Part shown: positions 1-11,037 of the stretch, in pieces
Layout of the letters: each line of letters starts with the position of its first letter
Position numbering within the stretch: the stretch's first letter is position 1
From: Saccharum officinarum
Lineage: Eukaryota > Streptophyta > Magnoliopsida > Poales > Poaceae
Reading direction: 5' to 3'
NCBI GenBank assembly: GCA_020631735.1
Contig: CM036231.1
Location: forward strand, 5,917,831-5,981,830
Length of the DNA stretch: 64,000 nucleotides
Notes under the pieces: model-generated
What the model was told of the DNA's origin: nothing
The model's input: only the letters and a program-made list of their open reading frames with translations
The model's database searches: none
Translations under genes and position numbers: made by a program

Positions 1-109
1 CCACAAATTAGCAACGTAGGTGACGCTCAATGGATCCCATTAAACAATTGATCCAGAGGATGCCATCAAGGCTCAACCGCTCAAGCAGCATAAAAAAGAA
101 CACCCAGGT

Positions 110-704
110 TTTTTTTTTTGAAGAATCTGGAGGGGCCAAAGTCCCTACAGTAATCATTAAATTAAACAAACAGAATGTAAAAAGAGTACAACAGAGAGAG
201 AGAGAAAAAAAAGCAGAGCTAGGGAGAGGATGTAGGCAGGGAAGAAAGTCTAAGAGACATAAAAAGAAACAAAGAAAATCAAAAGAAAATAGGTTGTCTA
301 TTCTAGACTTTGAATCCATGAAGAAAGTTTCTTCCTGCCCAGCCTTGACTCTATACTGGAGAAGCTTAAGCTCTCTGAAGAAGACACACCTGCTTCTTGA
401 CAAATCCATCCTTATTCCTTTGAAGATGAGTTCATTCCTTGCTGTCCAAATGGACCAACATAACAAGATTATGGCCTCCATGAAAAACTGGAAATTTAGT
501 TGGATGTTTATATGTGAGGCTAACTCTGGGAAGCCACTGTCCAAGGGGGGTATCAATGTGTATAGAATCCCAGCATATCCTTGCAAATGGACAATCTCCA
601 AAAAGATGATCAACTGATTCTTCCACCAGATGGTTGCATAGGACACCCAGATGTTGGATCCTTTTTGTTTTGGCATTGAGGCTTTCATGGGCGCGTGCAT
701 GCAT
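110..704 (-). mobile_element. LINE 3' end fragment (zf-RVT region and tail)
   Basis: Read on the minus strand, about 704 to 430 encodes a decayed zf-RVT-like segment (VDHLFGDCPFARICWDSI) and, in another frame, the Trp-rich stretch WSIWTARNELIFKG. Both are typical of the C-terminus of plant L1-type LINE polymerases. A long hydrophobic, non-conserved tail follows, ending in an A-rich run that appears as T's at about 109-119 on the plus strand. The two protein pieces lie in different frames, so it is a dead, 5'-truncated copy. I could not find a convincing target-site duplication. Confidence 0.6.
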
Positions 705-1035
705 CTGCGCTTTGTTTGGCGGGTTTTTTTACTCTCCCTGCTCTCTTTTTTTACTCTCCCTCCTCTTTTGTCCAGCTGTCAATCTCCCTGGAACAAATGA
801 CAAATCCACCCACGGGCCACGGCAAAAGCGTGCGCCGTGTACGTGGCTGTGGCTGTGGCTGCTACTGGTAGCGGTTCAGGGCAGTCACTGACACATGGGC
901 CTATGTGCTCTCGGAAAGCAACAGGAGGACACCAAATGAGCCGCTCTTTGTATTATAAAAAGAAAGAAAGAAAAAGAAGAGCCGCAGGCTTGAGGCGTCA
1001 GCCGAATCGTGAGGCCGGTTTCCATCCCTGCCGTT

Positions 1036-1045
1036 CTATAAAAAA
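1036..1045 (+). promoter_or_regulatory. TATA box of the gene at 1104
   Basis: CTATAAAAAA lies 59 bases before the ATG at 1104, which would leave a short leader of roughly 30 bases. A second TATA-like run (TATTATAAAAAG) lies near 950, so a more distal start is also possible. Confidence 0.5.
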
Positions 1046-1103
1046 GAATCACCTCTCTTGCTCAGTCTCCTCCTCCATTCTCCGGCTCTCGAATTCGTCT
1101 GCC

Positions 1104-1520
1104 ATGGCTTCCTTCATCGCATTCGTCGTTCTCTTTGGCTTCAACGCCGTCCTCTGCTGCCTCCAGCTCCTTGGTAGTGGTGCGGACACCATGACCATGA
1201 CCACGGCCCAGGCTTCGCAGAGTGGTGGCCTCGCTGCGCGCCTGGCCGCGGCCGCTCTCCTCCCGGCGGTCCTGGCCACCCTCACGCTGACTCCGCTGCT
1301 CGCGTTCGCGCACGTGTACGTGCGGGAGCTCGTCCGTGCCAACAGGGCGGGCAACGACGGCGGTGCCGGGGCCGTGGCCCGTCTCGTCGTGGCGGGGCTT
1401 GCCAGGGCGACCCTCCTCGCGGCGACGGCGGCTCTCCTCGCAGGCGCCGTGGTGCAGCTCGGCGCCGACGGGCACCTCGATCGCGGCCGCGGCGACGTCG
1501 CGCGCCTCAACATCAAGTGA
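1104..1520 (+). CDS. small three-segment membrane protein (paralog of 29091)
   Basis: A 138-residue single-exon ORF starting in a good plant context (GCCATGG). Three hydrophobic segments are visible at about residues 4-24, 46-70 and 93-118, so it is probably an integral membrane protein; the segment between 25 and 45 is Thr/Ser/Gln-rich. The middle segment contains ALLPAVLAT and the third ATAALLAGAV, both nearly repeated in the protein at 29091-29483, which shows that the two are paralogs. The coding region is very GC-rich with third-position G/C, as in many grass genes and unlike the AT-rich flanks. The stop codon is followed at once by GTAAGAACC, a splice-donor-like sequence also present at the stop of the paralog. 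No domain with known function is recognisable. It looks intact and could be expressed. Confidence 0.75.
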   Translation: MASFIAFVVLFGFNAVLCCLQLLGSGADTMTMTTAQASQSGGLAARLAAAALLPAVLATLTLTPLLAFAHVYVRELVRANRAGNDGGAGAVARLVVAGLARATLLAATAALLAGAVVQLGADGHLDRGRGDVARLNIK

Positions 1521-1586
1521 AGTAAGAACCGACCCCCCTTCTCCCGACTAAAAAAAACCTGTACCAAGTGGGTTGCAGGCTTGCAG

Positions 1587-2510
1587 CGGCACGCCCCGCC
1601 GTGTTGCTGCCGGACTCGCAGCCAGGCATCTGGATCTCGCAGGTCCGATGCTCTGTTTGCAGCTCAGCGCGCGCGCCAGAGTTCTGTGTCTGAAGAAGGG
1701 GTGGACGGGTTCTTGGATACGTATATGATAAAATGTTTGATGCCCCCGTGCCAGTAAAAAGAGGATACTATTACTACTTACTTCGTTTGATCCTCGATAC
1801 TTGTTGCCGTACTACTGCTTTTCGTTTGTGGTGAACACTACTAGTAGTTTACTGTCTTAAGTAATCCCGCTGTGTATTTGTATTTGTATTGTATTTGTAT
1901 TTGTATCTGTATGTCATTATGTGTATGTGTATGTGTATGCTCCCCGGATCTCTTGGACGCTCTTGTAAAATACAGTATTTCAGTTATATATATATGTTCT
2001 TGTATGCTACAGATTCTACTTGTGATTTGGATTTGCTCTCCCTCTCTTTCATCAAACTCGATCGAACTGAAGCAATCATGTCCAAAATCCTGATTTTTTT
2101 TCTCCTTTAGTAGGTCAGTTTCTTTACGCCTTTTTAAGGAAGTATCTTTTGACCTTTCAACGTTTTTTTTCTATTTAAGGTTTCTTTTTTGTTCTACTGT
2201 CAGCAGCAGCAGAATCTGTCCTAAATATTTTGCCCCCTTTCTCTTGGCCAGTAGTTATTAGCTTTTGTGTGCTGGATACTTGTGGCCCACACCAGACGGG
2301 TTCAATTGCTCTTTTCTTTTCTTTGACTCGAAAGCCATTTTTCCTCTTTCTTGTCATATTATCGCTTCTTTTATTTTCATTATGCACTCTGCAGTAATAA
2401 TTTGTTACGGTAGGGTTCATCAAGTACGGTAAAAGGATAATATATCTAGTATTTTTATTAGAAAGACAAATATCTTCGAGTAAACTAGCATATTGTGGCA
2501 CTTATAAATC
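1587..2510. other. intergenic, 3' flank of the 1104 gene
   Basis: No gene seen. It presumably includes the 3' UTR of the gene at 1104. A TTGTAT/TGTATG low-complexity run occupies about 1870-1940. Confidence 0.5.
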
Positions 2511-2631
2511 ATTATAAATCAGGGCCGTTTAGATGCATTGGACAATTTGTTACCCCTGTTTTTTTTTTTAAAAAAAAATTGGCAGCAGCATTGGACAACT
2601 TGTTACATACAATTCCACACAGCATGCAAAT

Positions 2632-2738
2632 ATAGATAGATAATATCACATCAATAGAAAGTGTAGAAAAAGTATCCATACAGGGGTAATATAGATAGAT
2701 AATATCACATCAATAGATAATATCACATCAATAGAAAG
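2632..2738 (+). repeat. short direct repeats of a 26-base unit
   Basis: A unit beginning ATAGATAGATAATATCACAT occurs at 2632-2658 and 2691-2716 and again, lacking its first bases, at 2717-2738. The copies are nearly identical. No function is evident. Confidence 0.7.
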
Positions 2739-3045
2739 TGCACCAACCATCATCCAACATAAAGTCCAACAAAAGCAGTAGCTAATAGTGAGATATTACA
2801 TGTTCAGTGTCATACATCACACTATTCCTAACAATGCAGCCAACCTCCCTCCTCTTCCTCTTCCTTCAGTTCCAGCCCTTTCTGCTCCTTCAGTTTCAGG
2901 TCCTGCACTTCCACTTGCACTTCCTCTTCCTCTTCCTCTACCCCTTCCCCTTCCACTTCACATGAATGGAGAAAATGGTTTAGTAAACAAGTTGACTAAA
3001 TAATCAAGAGTAAAGAAACAAAAAATATATATAAATGAGCATGAC

Positions 3046-3632
3046 TCACATTGATGCTTGTGAAGATGAATCATTTTGAGAAGATGAGCAGTTCCTCTTT
3101 TGACTAGCAGTTGGACCTTCTTGGCAATACTTGGCTATATGGCCTAGTTCACCACATTTAGAACATAGTTTCCTTTTCTTACTGGTGGTGGCCTCATCAA
3201 AAGACTTGATCCTATAATTTCTTGGTCTTCCTGGTTTCCTTCTCAATTTAGGCTTCTTGATTTTATAGCCCAAATCAACATGTGGCCAATTATCCTTGGA
3301 TGTCATTGAATTGAAAGAACATGCATATGCCTTTTTGAACTGCTCAATAGAGAAGTATTCATGCACAAAGTCATCCATTCGTACCTCTCTACTAATCTTA
3401 GAAATGAAAGCTAAAGCATGGGTGCAGGGCTTAAGTTGACTACGTATCTAAATATGTTCACAGTTACTTCAGCATTTCCAGCCCCACATGTCAATACCTC
3501 ATGGTCCTTGATACTCTTGGCTTTATAATTTAGAGCATTGATCACAGTTGGAATGATTGTGCCTGACATTTTTCTAGCAAACTTGGCAACTGCTCCGTGA
3601 ATCCTGCCGGCTCGGGGCGCCTGCAGTCCCAC
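3046..3632 (-). pseudogene. MULE transposase C-terminal remnant
   Basis: On the minus strand 3632-3411 encodes a segment with KIIPTVINALN-like and DHEVLTCGAG motifs, and 3430-3046 encodes CTHALAF, then DDFVHEYFSIEQFKKAY, a basic GRPRN stretch and a zinc knuckle CSKCGELGHIAKYC. This order (end of a SWIM zinc finger, Y/F-rich segment, AT-hook-like basic region, CCHC knuckle) is the C-terminal part of MuDR-type transposases. The first half of the SWIM finger is lost at a frame break near 3420, and no DDE catalytic core is visible upstream, so this is a truncated, inactive piece. A CTTCCT-rich stretch at about 2850-2960 would encode its low-complexity tail. Confidence 0.7.
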
Positions 3633-3659
3633 CGCGCTGGGGGCGCCTAGCTGCCCGAC

Positions 3660-4664
3660 GGACTATTCTTTATATATTGTTTGACATTTACCAAAGAGTT
3701 AAAATGTTAGACCACCAACTTGCAGTAAAAAAAATCAACTACTTCCTATATGCATCTTTTTGATATAGAGGATTTTCCAAACATGACCAAAGAAACTAGA
3801 TTAAATGTGATAATGCATAGTCAGATATCAGTTTTCAAAGCAAAAGTTCCCATATCAAAACAACCAAAATTTCAATAAGAAATAGTGTCTCTCTGCTGGC
3901 AATGGAAATTTGTTGCTGGTACAATATGAAAGCTACCATACCATGCATAAAAGTCTAAAAGGATACATACATTTTTTTAGGATGAATAGTATGGAGTGTT
4001 GAAAATTGTTTCTAAAAGGATAGTAGAATAAGCACAACCAAAAAGTCCATTAAAAAAATAGGCTAATGGCTTATCACTGCAATTCAAAAGGTTCACAAGA
4101 TTGCGTTCTACAAGGCCTGGGTCCAATACCAGTCCAAGAAATTAATCTATGCTAATTGCCCCCTTAGTAATTTAAGGCTAAGGGTATGGTGTTTTGGCGT
4201 GAAGCATGGAGGTTGGTCTGGCAACAATGAGCAGAAAGAAGCAGCAGAAAGTGGTGAAAATGAGTGGGGGCAATTCCTATCCAATCAATAATGCAGTGCA
4301 GTGCAAGTGCAGCTATAGCGTAGGTACAGGAGTTGAGTGAGTGAGAACTGAGAATTTGGGTTAAAGTTGTGGTTCCAACCCAGCATCACACCACGGTCCA
4401 GCAGCAACCAATCGTATCCACTAGTATTCCTATTGTATTATTGGATTTGTTTTTCTATAAGGAAAACGGCCATAAAACGTAGAATGACGTCATGCTGACG
4501 TCGACAAGCTAAAAACAAAGCAGAGCTCGCACGGGACTCAGCCGGCTGCTTGCTCCACGCCACACACACATGTGGGAGGATGCGCACTGAGTCCGCACTC
4601 CGCTCAGCCATGCCCGGGACATCGTGGTCGCTGGAGCTGCCGGCAGCGGAGCGAATGGCGGCGC
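3660..4664. other. intergenic, no supported gene
   Basis: AT-rich to about 4480, then GC-rich. An ATG at 4610 opens a reading frame (MPGTSWSLELPAAERMAAL) that runs straight into the LTR boundary at 4665. It might be the 5' end of a gene broken by the insertion, but nothing else supports that. Confidence 0.4.
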
Positions 4665-7203
4665 TGTAGGGTCGAGATGGCGGACTAGAGGGGGGGTGAA
4701 TAGTCCTTTCTAAAACTTAAGCGTGTTGGCTAACTAAAAACAAATGCGGAATTAAACTTATCGGTCTAGCCAAGACTTCACCCCTCTAACTAAGTTCACA
4801 AGCACCTCACAAAGATCCTAATTAAGCAACTAAGGTGCTTTCCTTAGCAAGAGCTCTCCTATTTAATTCTAGAGCAAGGTCACACAAACCTATGCACTAG
4901 TACTTTGCAAGCAAGAGGGAGCTCCTACACAATTCTAGTAAGCAAAGCGCACAAAGCCTAAGCTCACTAGCAATGCTCAATAACAAGGCAACTAATGCCA
5001 AATTAGAGAGCGCAAAACACTTAGCTACACAAACTAAGCAATGTGACTAACAAGGTTACACAAACCAAATTAGTCACGCAAGGGGAAGCTTCTAGCTACA
5101 CAAGCAAGAAGACAACTAGCAAGCTGCACAAGCAAACTAGTTACGAGAGCAACTACACAAGCACAAGCATATATGAAAGTAAATACAAGCTTGTGTTGCA
5201 TGAATGCAAACCACCGAGAAGAGTATACAAAGTTGACACGGTGTTTTTCTCCCGAGGTTCACTTGGTTGCCACCAAGCTACGTCCCCGTTGTGTCGACCA
5301 ACACTAGGATGATTCCTCGGTGTGACCCTCAAGTCACTTGCCCCTCAAGGCACGCCCCGCAAGGCACCGCAAGACACCACTCTCAAGTGAGGTAACTCAA
5401 TGACACGCTCAACTAGAGTTGCTCTTCGCGATCCCCGCGGGGTGAGCACAATCCCCCTCACAAAGCTTCTCCGGAGCCTCGCACAATCTTCTTGCGAGCT
5501 TCGTCGGAGCCACAAGCCACCAAGCCGTCTAGGAGGTGGCAACCTCCAAGAGTAACAAGCACTACCGGCTTGCAACACGATCACCTAGTGCCACTCGATG
5601 CAACCTCACGATGCAATCGCACTAGAATCGCTCTCTCACTCGATCCGATGAACACTATCAAGCATGAGTGAGTTAGAGGGCTCCCAAGCACTACCACACA
5701 AGCCACCAAGGCTAAAGTGTGCTCAGCTACCAACCTCAGCCGGCCAAGGCATCTATTTATAACCCCACGGTCAAATAGAGCCGTTACCCCTTCACTGGGC
5801 AAAACTCGGGACGACCGGACGCGCCGGTCGTAACTGACCGGACGCGCTTCACCGCGTCCGGTCGCCCTGCGACGTCCACGTGTCCCTCGAATTCAAACGC
5901 GACCGTTAGATCCTCCAACGGTCACTGACCCCAACGGTCAAAACAACGACCGAACGCGCCCCAGGCAACGACCGGACGCGCCGGTCTCGATGACCGGACG
6001 CGCCTGTTGAACGACCGGACGCGCCGATCGCACTGACCCACGCGCCCGCGACGCAACGACCGGACGCGCTCCTTGCGATGACCGGACGCGACAGTGCCCG
6101 CGTCCGGTTAGAGTCCAGTAAGCTCCTTCAACGATCGGACGCGTCCGATCGTGTGTGACCGGACGCGCCCAGCGTCCGATCCTCCGTGCGAACCGCAATT
6201 CTTTTCTGGGCACATGACCGGACGCGCCGGTCCCGCGAGTGACCGGACGCGCCGGTTGCAAACCCTAGCACCCGCGCCTGCGCTGTACTGACCGGACGCG
6301 TCCGGTCATACCATGACCGCGTCCGGTGCAGCGTCCGGTGCAGCGTCCGGTCACCTCTGTGACCTCCGTTCGCCTCCGTTTCTTTTCCGACTTCCGGCGT
6401 AGTGGAAAATAGGCATTTCAACTTCTCAAAAACGCCTGAATCCCGCGCTCGTAAGCTCGGCGGGAGGGAGAGAGGAACCCAAACCCTCTCTACCGCTCAA
6501 ACTTCATCGCCTTCACAAATGTGCCAACACCAACAAGTGATCACCACCTTGTGCACGTGTGTTAGCATTTTCATAATCATTTTTGAAGGAGTTAGGCACT
6601 CAACTTGCCTCGCCACTCGATCCTAACACGTATGCACAGTTAGATCGCTCAAGTGGCACTAGATGACCGATATGCAAACAAGTTTGCCCCTCTTAATAGT
6701 ACGGCCATCTATCCTAAACCCGGTCATAAACTTCTCTACACACCTATGACCGGTGAAATGGAAATGCCCTAGGTTATACCTTTGCCTTGCGCATTCCACT
6801 CCATCTCCTTTGACGTTGATGCAACTCATGCACCAACCAATCACCAAATGATATGATTCACTTCATATCATCACGTGACCGTATTGGTTCATCGATCTTG
6901 ACCTCACTTGCTCTTCACTGTTGCATTGGTCCGTCGGCGCCAAGTCTTGCCCAAGCTTCACCATCGCATGGTCCTTCGCTTCGAAGCCTCAACTTGCCCT
7001 TCACCTTCACAACCGGTCCTTCGAGCCAAGCCTCATCTTGATCTTCTCCATCTTGGTCACATGACTCCATGTCATGTCTCATATGCAATAAGCTCCTTCA
7101 TGACACCATCACATGTGGACTAATCTCCTGTGTATCTCACATAACCACATATTAGTCCACCTAAGTTGTCACTCAATTACCAAAACCAAACAAGGACCTT
7201 TCA
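4665..7203 (-). repeat. 3' LTR of a Ty1/copia-type element
   Basis: A 2539-base LTR in reverse orientation. On the plus strand it begins TGTAGGGTCG and ends GACCTTTCA, so in element sense it runs TGAAAGGTCC...CGACCCTACA with TG...CA ends. It is followed immediately, on the internal side, by a polypurine tract (7204-7219). The LTR at 33556-36011 is homologous over its whole length in the opposite orientation, with matching ends. It contains a long array of GACCGGACGCG-type motifs (about 5810-6350). The flank on the outer side is GGCGC at 4660-4664; its partner is not in the window because the element is truncated. Confidence 0.8.
5810..6350. repeat. array of palindromic GACCGGACGCG/CGCGTCCGGTC motifs in the LTR
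   Basis: About twenty occurrences of the half-site GACCGGACGCG or its reverse complement, separated by variable 10-30 base spacers, some forming full palindromes such as GACCGGACGCGCCGGTC. Very CpG-rich. The equivalent region of the solo LTR at 33556-36011 has the same kind of array. Confidence 0.85.
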
Positions 7204-7219
7204 ATCTCCCCCTTTTTGG
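7204..7219 (-). other. polypurine tract next to the copia LTR
   Basis: In element sense CCAAAAAGGGGGAGAT sits directly before the LTR start TGAAAGGTCC. A purine-rich primer for plus-strand DNA synthesis is expected exactly at this place. Confidence 0.8.
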
Positions 7220-9080
7220 TAATTGATGACAACTCTACAAAGATATGGAAATTAAGCTTTTTCAAGCTAGCACTTCACACAAGTGTAAATTGCTAACTTG
7301 TTTTGGATTTAATGTTACTTATCCAACTTTTAAGCTCTATGTCAAGATTTGGATAAGCACCATAAAATCCGACTTGGTAGTGATAACTCCCCCTACATAT
7401 GTGCTCAAATGGTTTGGTTTCAAGCTTGCACATATGCATAAATATGAAATTTGTGGGAGGGTTAGCACTACTAAGTGATGCTAAGGTGTATAGAATAAAC
7501 CTTTGTAGCTTGATACCAATTAGTAGCTTGATACCATTTAAAAATCACAAGTTTGCCACCATCCTTAGCATCATGAGTAGCTAGACATCAAAAACACTAG
7601 AAACCTCGTGAGATCAATATTATAAGCAAGGTTCTAGTTTTTGCATGATAATCATAAGTCTAGCTAACATCCTATGCATGCTAGTTATCAAATCATCATT
7701 CAAGTTCTATAACTAGCATACACCACACAAGCATGCATATTGAATTTAAGAACTTATGCAATGCAAGCAAGCACATGAATTATGCACATATCAAATGTAA
7801 TCAATCAAAGTTCATGAGCTTGCTCCCCCTACTTGTGTGCTTTCTTTGTCCAAGAATGTTTGATGTTTGATCCCCTTACATTCTTCAATGTTACTCCCTC
7901 TTTGTCCATGTCCATGTCCAATCTTTCCAATCTCTCCCCAAAGCTCAAAAAGCTTTCATATCTTTGTCCAACTTCTCCCCCTTTGTCATCAATTTCCATA
8001 AAAGGTGTTCTTCTCAATTGATACAAAGGCTTGTATTAGGGTAGATGGTTGAGACTTGAATATTGCATTTTTGATGGACATTACCACATATGTTGGAATG
8101 ACAAACTTTATGGTTGCTCTTGAGATACCACATAGGATCTTTGACCTTGATACCAATCGGTAGGGCTCTTCCCCCTATGTCATAGCATGTGTCATTCACT
8201 TGAGATACCACTTGAAGATGAGGGTAGCATTTCTTGATTTGATCACTTAAGGTTGAGGATCACTTGTGAAACCATCGTCTTGCATGAATGATACCACGTG
8301 AAGCTACCATGAGTAAAAATGTGATACCATTTGAAAGAATTTTCTTGTATGGATTCACTTTGAAGGATTTGGCAATAACATTCACTTCTTGAACATTTTC
8401 TATCTTCATGAGTACCACTTGTAAGATATCACTTGTAGATCATGATCTAGACACCACTAGTGAATACCACTTTAGAAGATCAATTTGAGTCTAGATACCA
8501 CTTGAAACAAACTAGATATCTATTTTCATTGTTGTCTTGTGCTTGTACTCTTATCATTGTCATGAGCTTTTTGTATGACTTGAACTAAGTTGATTTGCCT
8601 AAGATTCCAAGTCCGATTTTGATCCAATGACAAGCTTCTTCACACCTTATGCTAAGGGTTATCTTGTCAATGTTGTACTTGTCATTTGTTAGCAATCCAA
8701 ACTAGATCAAGTACTTGGGTTCACTAGCTCATGAACAAATTCATACTCATACCACTAGATCATTTAGACAATCAAGCAATAGTGGTAGGCTATGAATCTA
8801 AAATTTTTGTTTGTCATGCATGATCCTAATAAGCATGTACTATATGCACTAACCGCATACTAGTAAGGGATGAAATGATCATGCACATTTCAATGATACC
8901 TTTGCTATGTTGAAGTAGAGGATAGTCATATAGATTCCAATTCATTACTCCAATAGCAATATGAAGTCCAATTTATTGCTTGGTGAAGACCAATCATCAT
9001 AGATAAATCTATTCTTCACCCATATGAAATGAAAACCACTTATGATCAAGTGCACTTTCTTGTTGTGGTTGGCTTGCTTC
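7204..9080 (-). mobile_element. truncated internal region of the copia element
   Basis: Non-coding, AT-rich sequence between pol and 3' LTR, with many near-repeats of GATACCACTTGA and AAGGGGGAGAA-type purine runs (reverse strand). Grass copia elements of the SIRE/Maximus type carry such a long spacer (established knowledge; assignment inferred). No gag or pol is present; the element is cut off near 9080 where the Tat LTR begins. The exact junction could not be placed. Confidence 0.55.
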
Positions 9081-10820
9081 TGTTTGATGGATTTTTGCCG
9101 GCTCAAAAATCCTCCGTATGCACCGATGTGTTGTACTCGTGCACGCTAGCTATAGTGTACACGAACGAAATGAAAATAGTACATGCTGCGTACACACGCG
9201 TGTATAAGGAAGCTAGTCACAGAGATTGGGACGTTGCATGTGCACGTGCACGTAATGACTCGTCCATGTTAGGCAAGTTGTATACGGATACGACTTGAAC
9301 CGGCCTTATGGCTTGTACGTGCGCCGGACTGCCTCGTATATCACCGCGGTACGCCAGTTTGGCCCATGGAGTGGCGCCAGCTCGAAGGCCCAGGACGTGC
9401 GGCTAGCGGGCTAATGACTTGATCAATACAAGCATTAGAAAACACAAGATACGTACGAGAATTCGTTCAACCAATCAGAGGCTTCTAGAAGGAAGCTCTC
9501 CAGATGGATAAATGACGCTAACCATATCTCGCACGTGAAAAAAAGGACGGCCCCGTATATCTCGCGCAAGCTAACAAACTTCTGGCGGCGTGCGTGTGCA
9601 GCAAAGAGTCTGCTCCCTACCCTAGTTGTTGCCTATATAAAGGAGCCTAGGAGTCCACGAGAGAGGCTAATCACAATTCCCATCCACGTCTACGGAGGGC
9701 AACGCCGCCGCTAGCTGTCTCTTCGTCCAAGCGCACGACGCCCGGCCCGTCCCGTGTACGTGCGTGTACATCCACGAAGAGCAGCGCGCCGCCAGCAACC
9801 AGCCTCTTCGTCGACGCCCGGCCGGTGGCGTGTGCGAGCGTCGTCCAGCAGCTAGCCAGAAGCCGCCGGCGTCTTCATTCGATCCAGCAACCAGCCGGAG
9901 AGAAGCTAGCAAGGGAGATGTCGTCCGCAACGGCGTCCATGGGTGAGAAACCAATCTAATCTAAAGCTTTCGTGTTGTCTTGTTTATGCATGCATGCATG
10001 GGAGCCGCTCTACTACTCCGACGCCGCCTGCACCACGACTTGCCCCGTACACGCACAAGTCTGCTCTACGGCCTCCGTCCGAGGTGACTTGAAGCCGAGA
10101 TGCTTGCATGGTGCACGTACCCGTGCCCAGGACATATGCATCTACGTACAAGCAAGGGAGATGCAAGCAGTGCAAGTCTTCCTCAACTCTCGAAGATTCA
10201 AGTCTTCCTCGACCACTACAAGATCAACCACGCCGACTCGAGGTCTTCATTGACTACTATGAGTTCAACCCCGCCGGCCAAGTTCCATGGCGTACCCACG
10301 ACGACGCTGCTGAGGAGTCCGAAGCGATCCAAGCTACACCAACCATGCAAGTGCAACCACGACTACACTACGTGCCGTTCGACACCGACGAGGCGAACGA
10401 CACGGGCGGGCGAAGCTGATGATCCAGCTCTGCTACACCGGCTCATGGACCGACGAGGCCATCATGCCGATGCCATCTACATCTACACCAACACACAAGC
10501 ATGGAGACATGAAGCGAAGATTGAAGACGACGACCACAGCAGCAGAATCGGAGGTACTCTGTGAGCCTGACTCACCGGGGTAATTAACTGGGAGCTTTCC
10601 GAGGCCCCAGGAACCAGGAGACCACGACGCCTAGTCAGATCGCCGCCAGCTGGCCATAGCGCGCGCATCTACGAGAGCTTGTATTTATTAACTCGTGATG
10701 ATTAATAAAATACTTGTTCTCTTGTTATCTCTGTGTACTCAGTACACTGGCACGCCCGCACTTGTTCCACTTGAGACACCGCCTGCGGCGGGTTTTTTTT
10801 TTTTTTTTGGTGTCCAAACA
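9081..10820 (+). repeat. 5' LTR of a Ty3/gypsy Tat element (start approximate)
   Basis: The right end is placed at ...TCCAAACA (10820) because a primer binding site follows. A TATA box at 9633 and AATAAA at 10704-10709 fit the U3-R-U5 layout. The left boundary is uncertain because the second LTR needed for comparison is absent. Short reading frames inside it are not supported as genes. Confidence 0.5.
9633..9642 (+). promoter_or_regulatory. TATA box of the Tat LTR promoter
   Basis: CTATATAAAG, about 1.2 kb before the primer binding site; it is the best TATA match in the LTR. Confidence 0.55.
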
Positions 10821-10823
10821 AAT

Positions 10824-10840
10824 TGGCACGCCCGGTGGGA
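10824..10840 (+). other. primer binding site of the Tat element
   Basis: TGGCACGCCCGGTGGGA begins with TGG, the complement of a tRNA CCA 3' end, and lies three bases after the LTR end. The identity of the tRNA was not determined. Confidence 0.75.
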
Positions 10841-11037
10841 CACGGTTCTCCTCCCATCTCTGCTGCATTGTGGTCGTCGGATTCGTCTTCGCCTCTCCTC
10901 CAACAAGCACAGCATGTTGCACGACTGCATGACGGTCCCCAAGTTGGAGCTGTCTTAATGAATGGCCCCTTCTTACAGGAGGACCATCCGACGCTGCAAC
11001 TACCGAGGAGCCGAGCCTGATTCAAATCGGGCAATTC

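Noticed and set aside
1049..1567. Minus-strand frames opposite the gene at 1104
   Set aside because: Shadows of a GC-rich coding region; the plus-strand frame has the start context, hydrophobic pattern and a paralog.
5810..6350. CRISPR-like appearance of regularly repeated palindromes
   Set aside because: Spacers are irregular and short, the motif is degenerate, the context is a plant LTR, and no cas gene is present.
5938..6421. Arg/Pro/Thr-rich frames in the LTR
   Set aside because: They are translations of the GACCGGACGCG array, open because the motif lacks stop codons.
7829..8026. Basic/acidic 65-codon minus-strand frame
   Set aside because: Lies in the non-coding spacer of the copia element, where purine-rich runs generate charged peptides.
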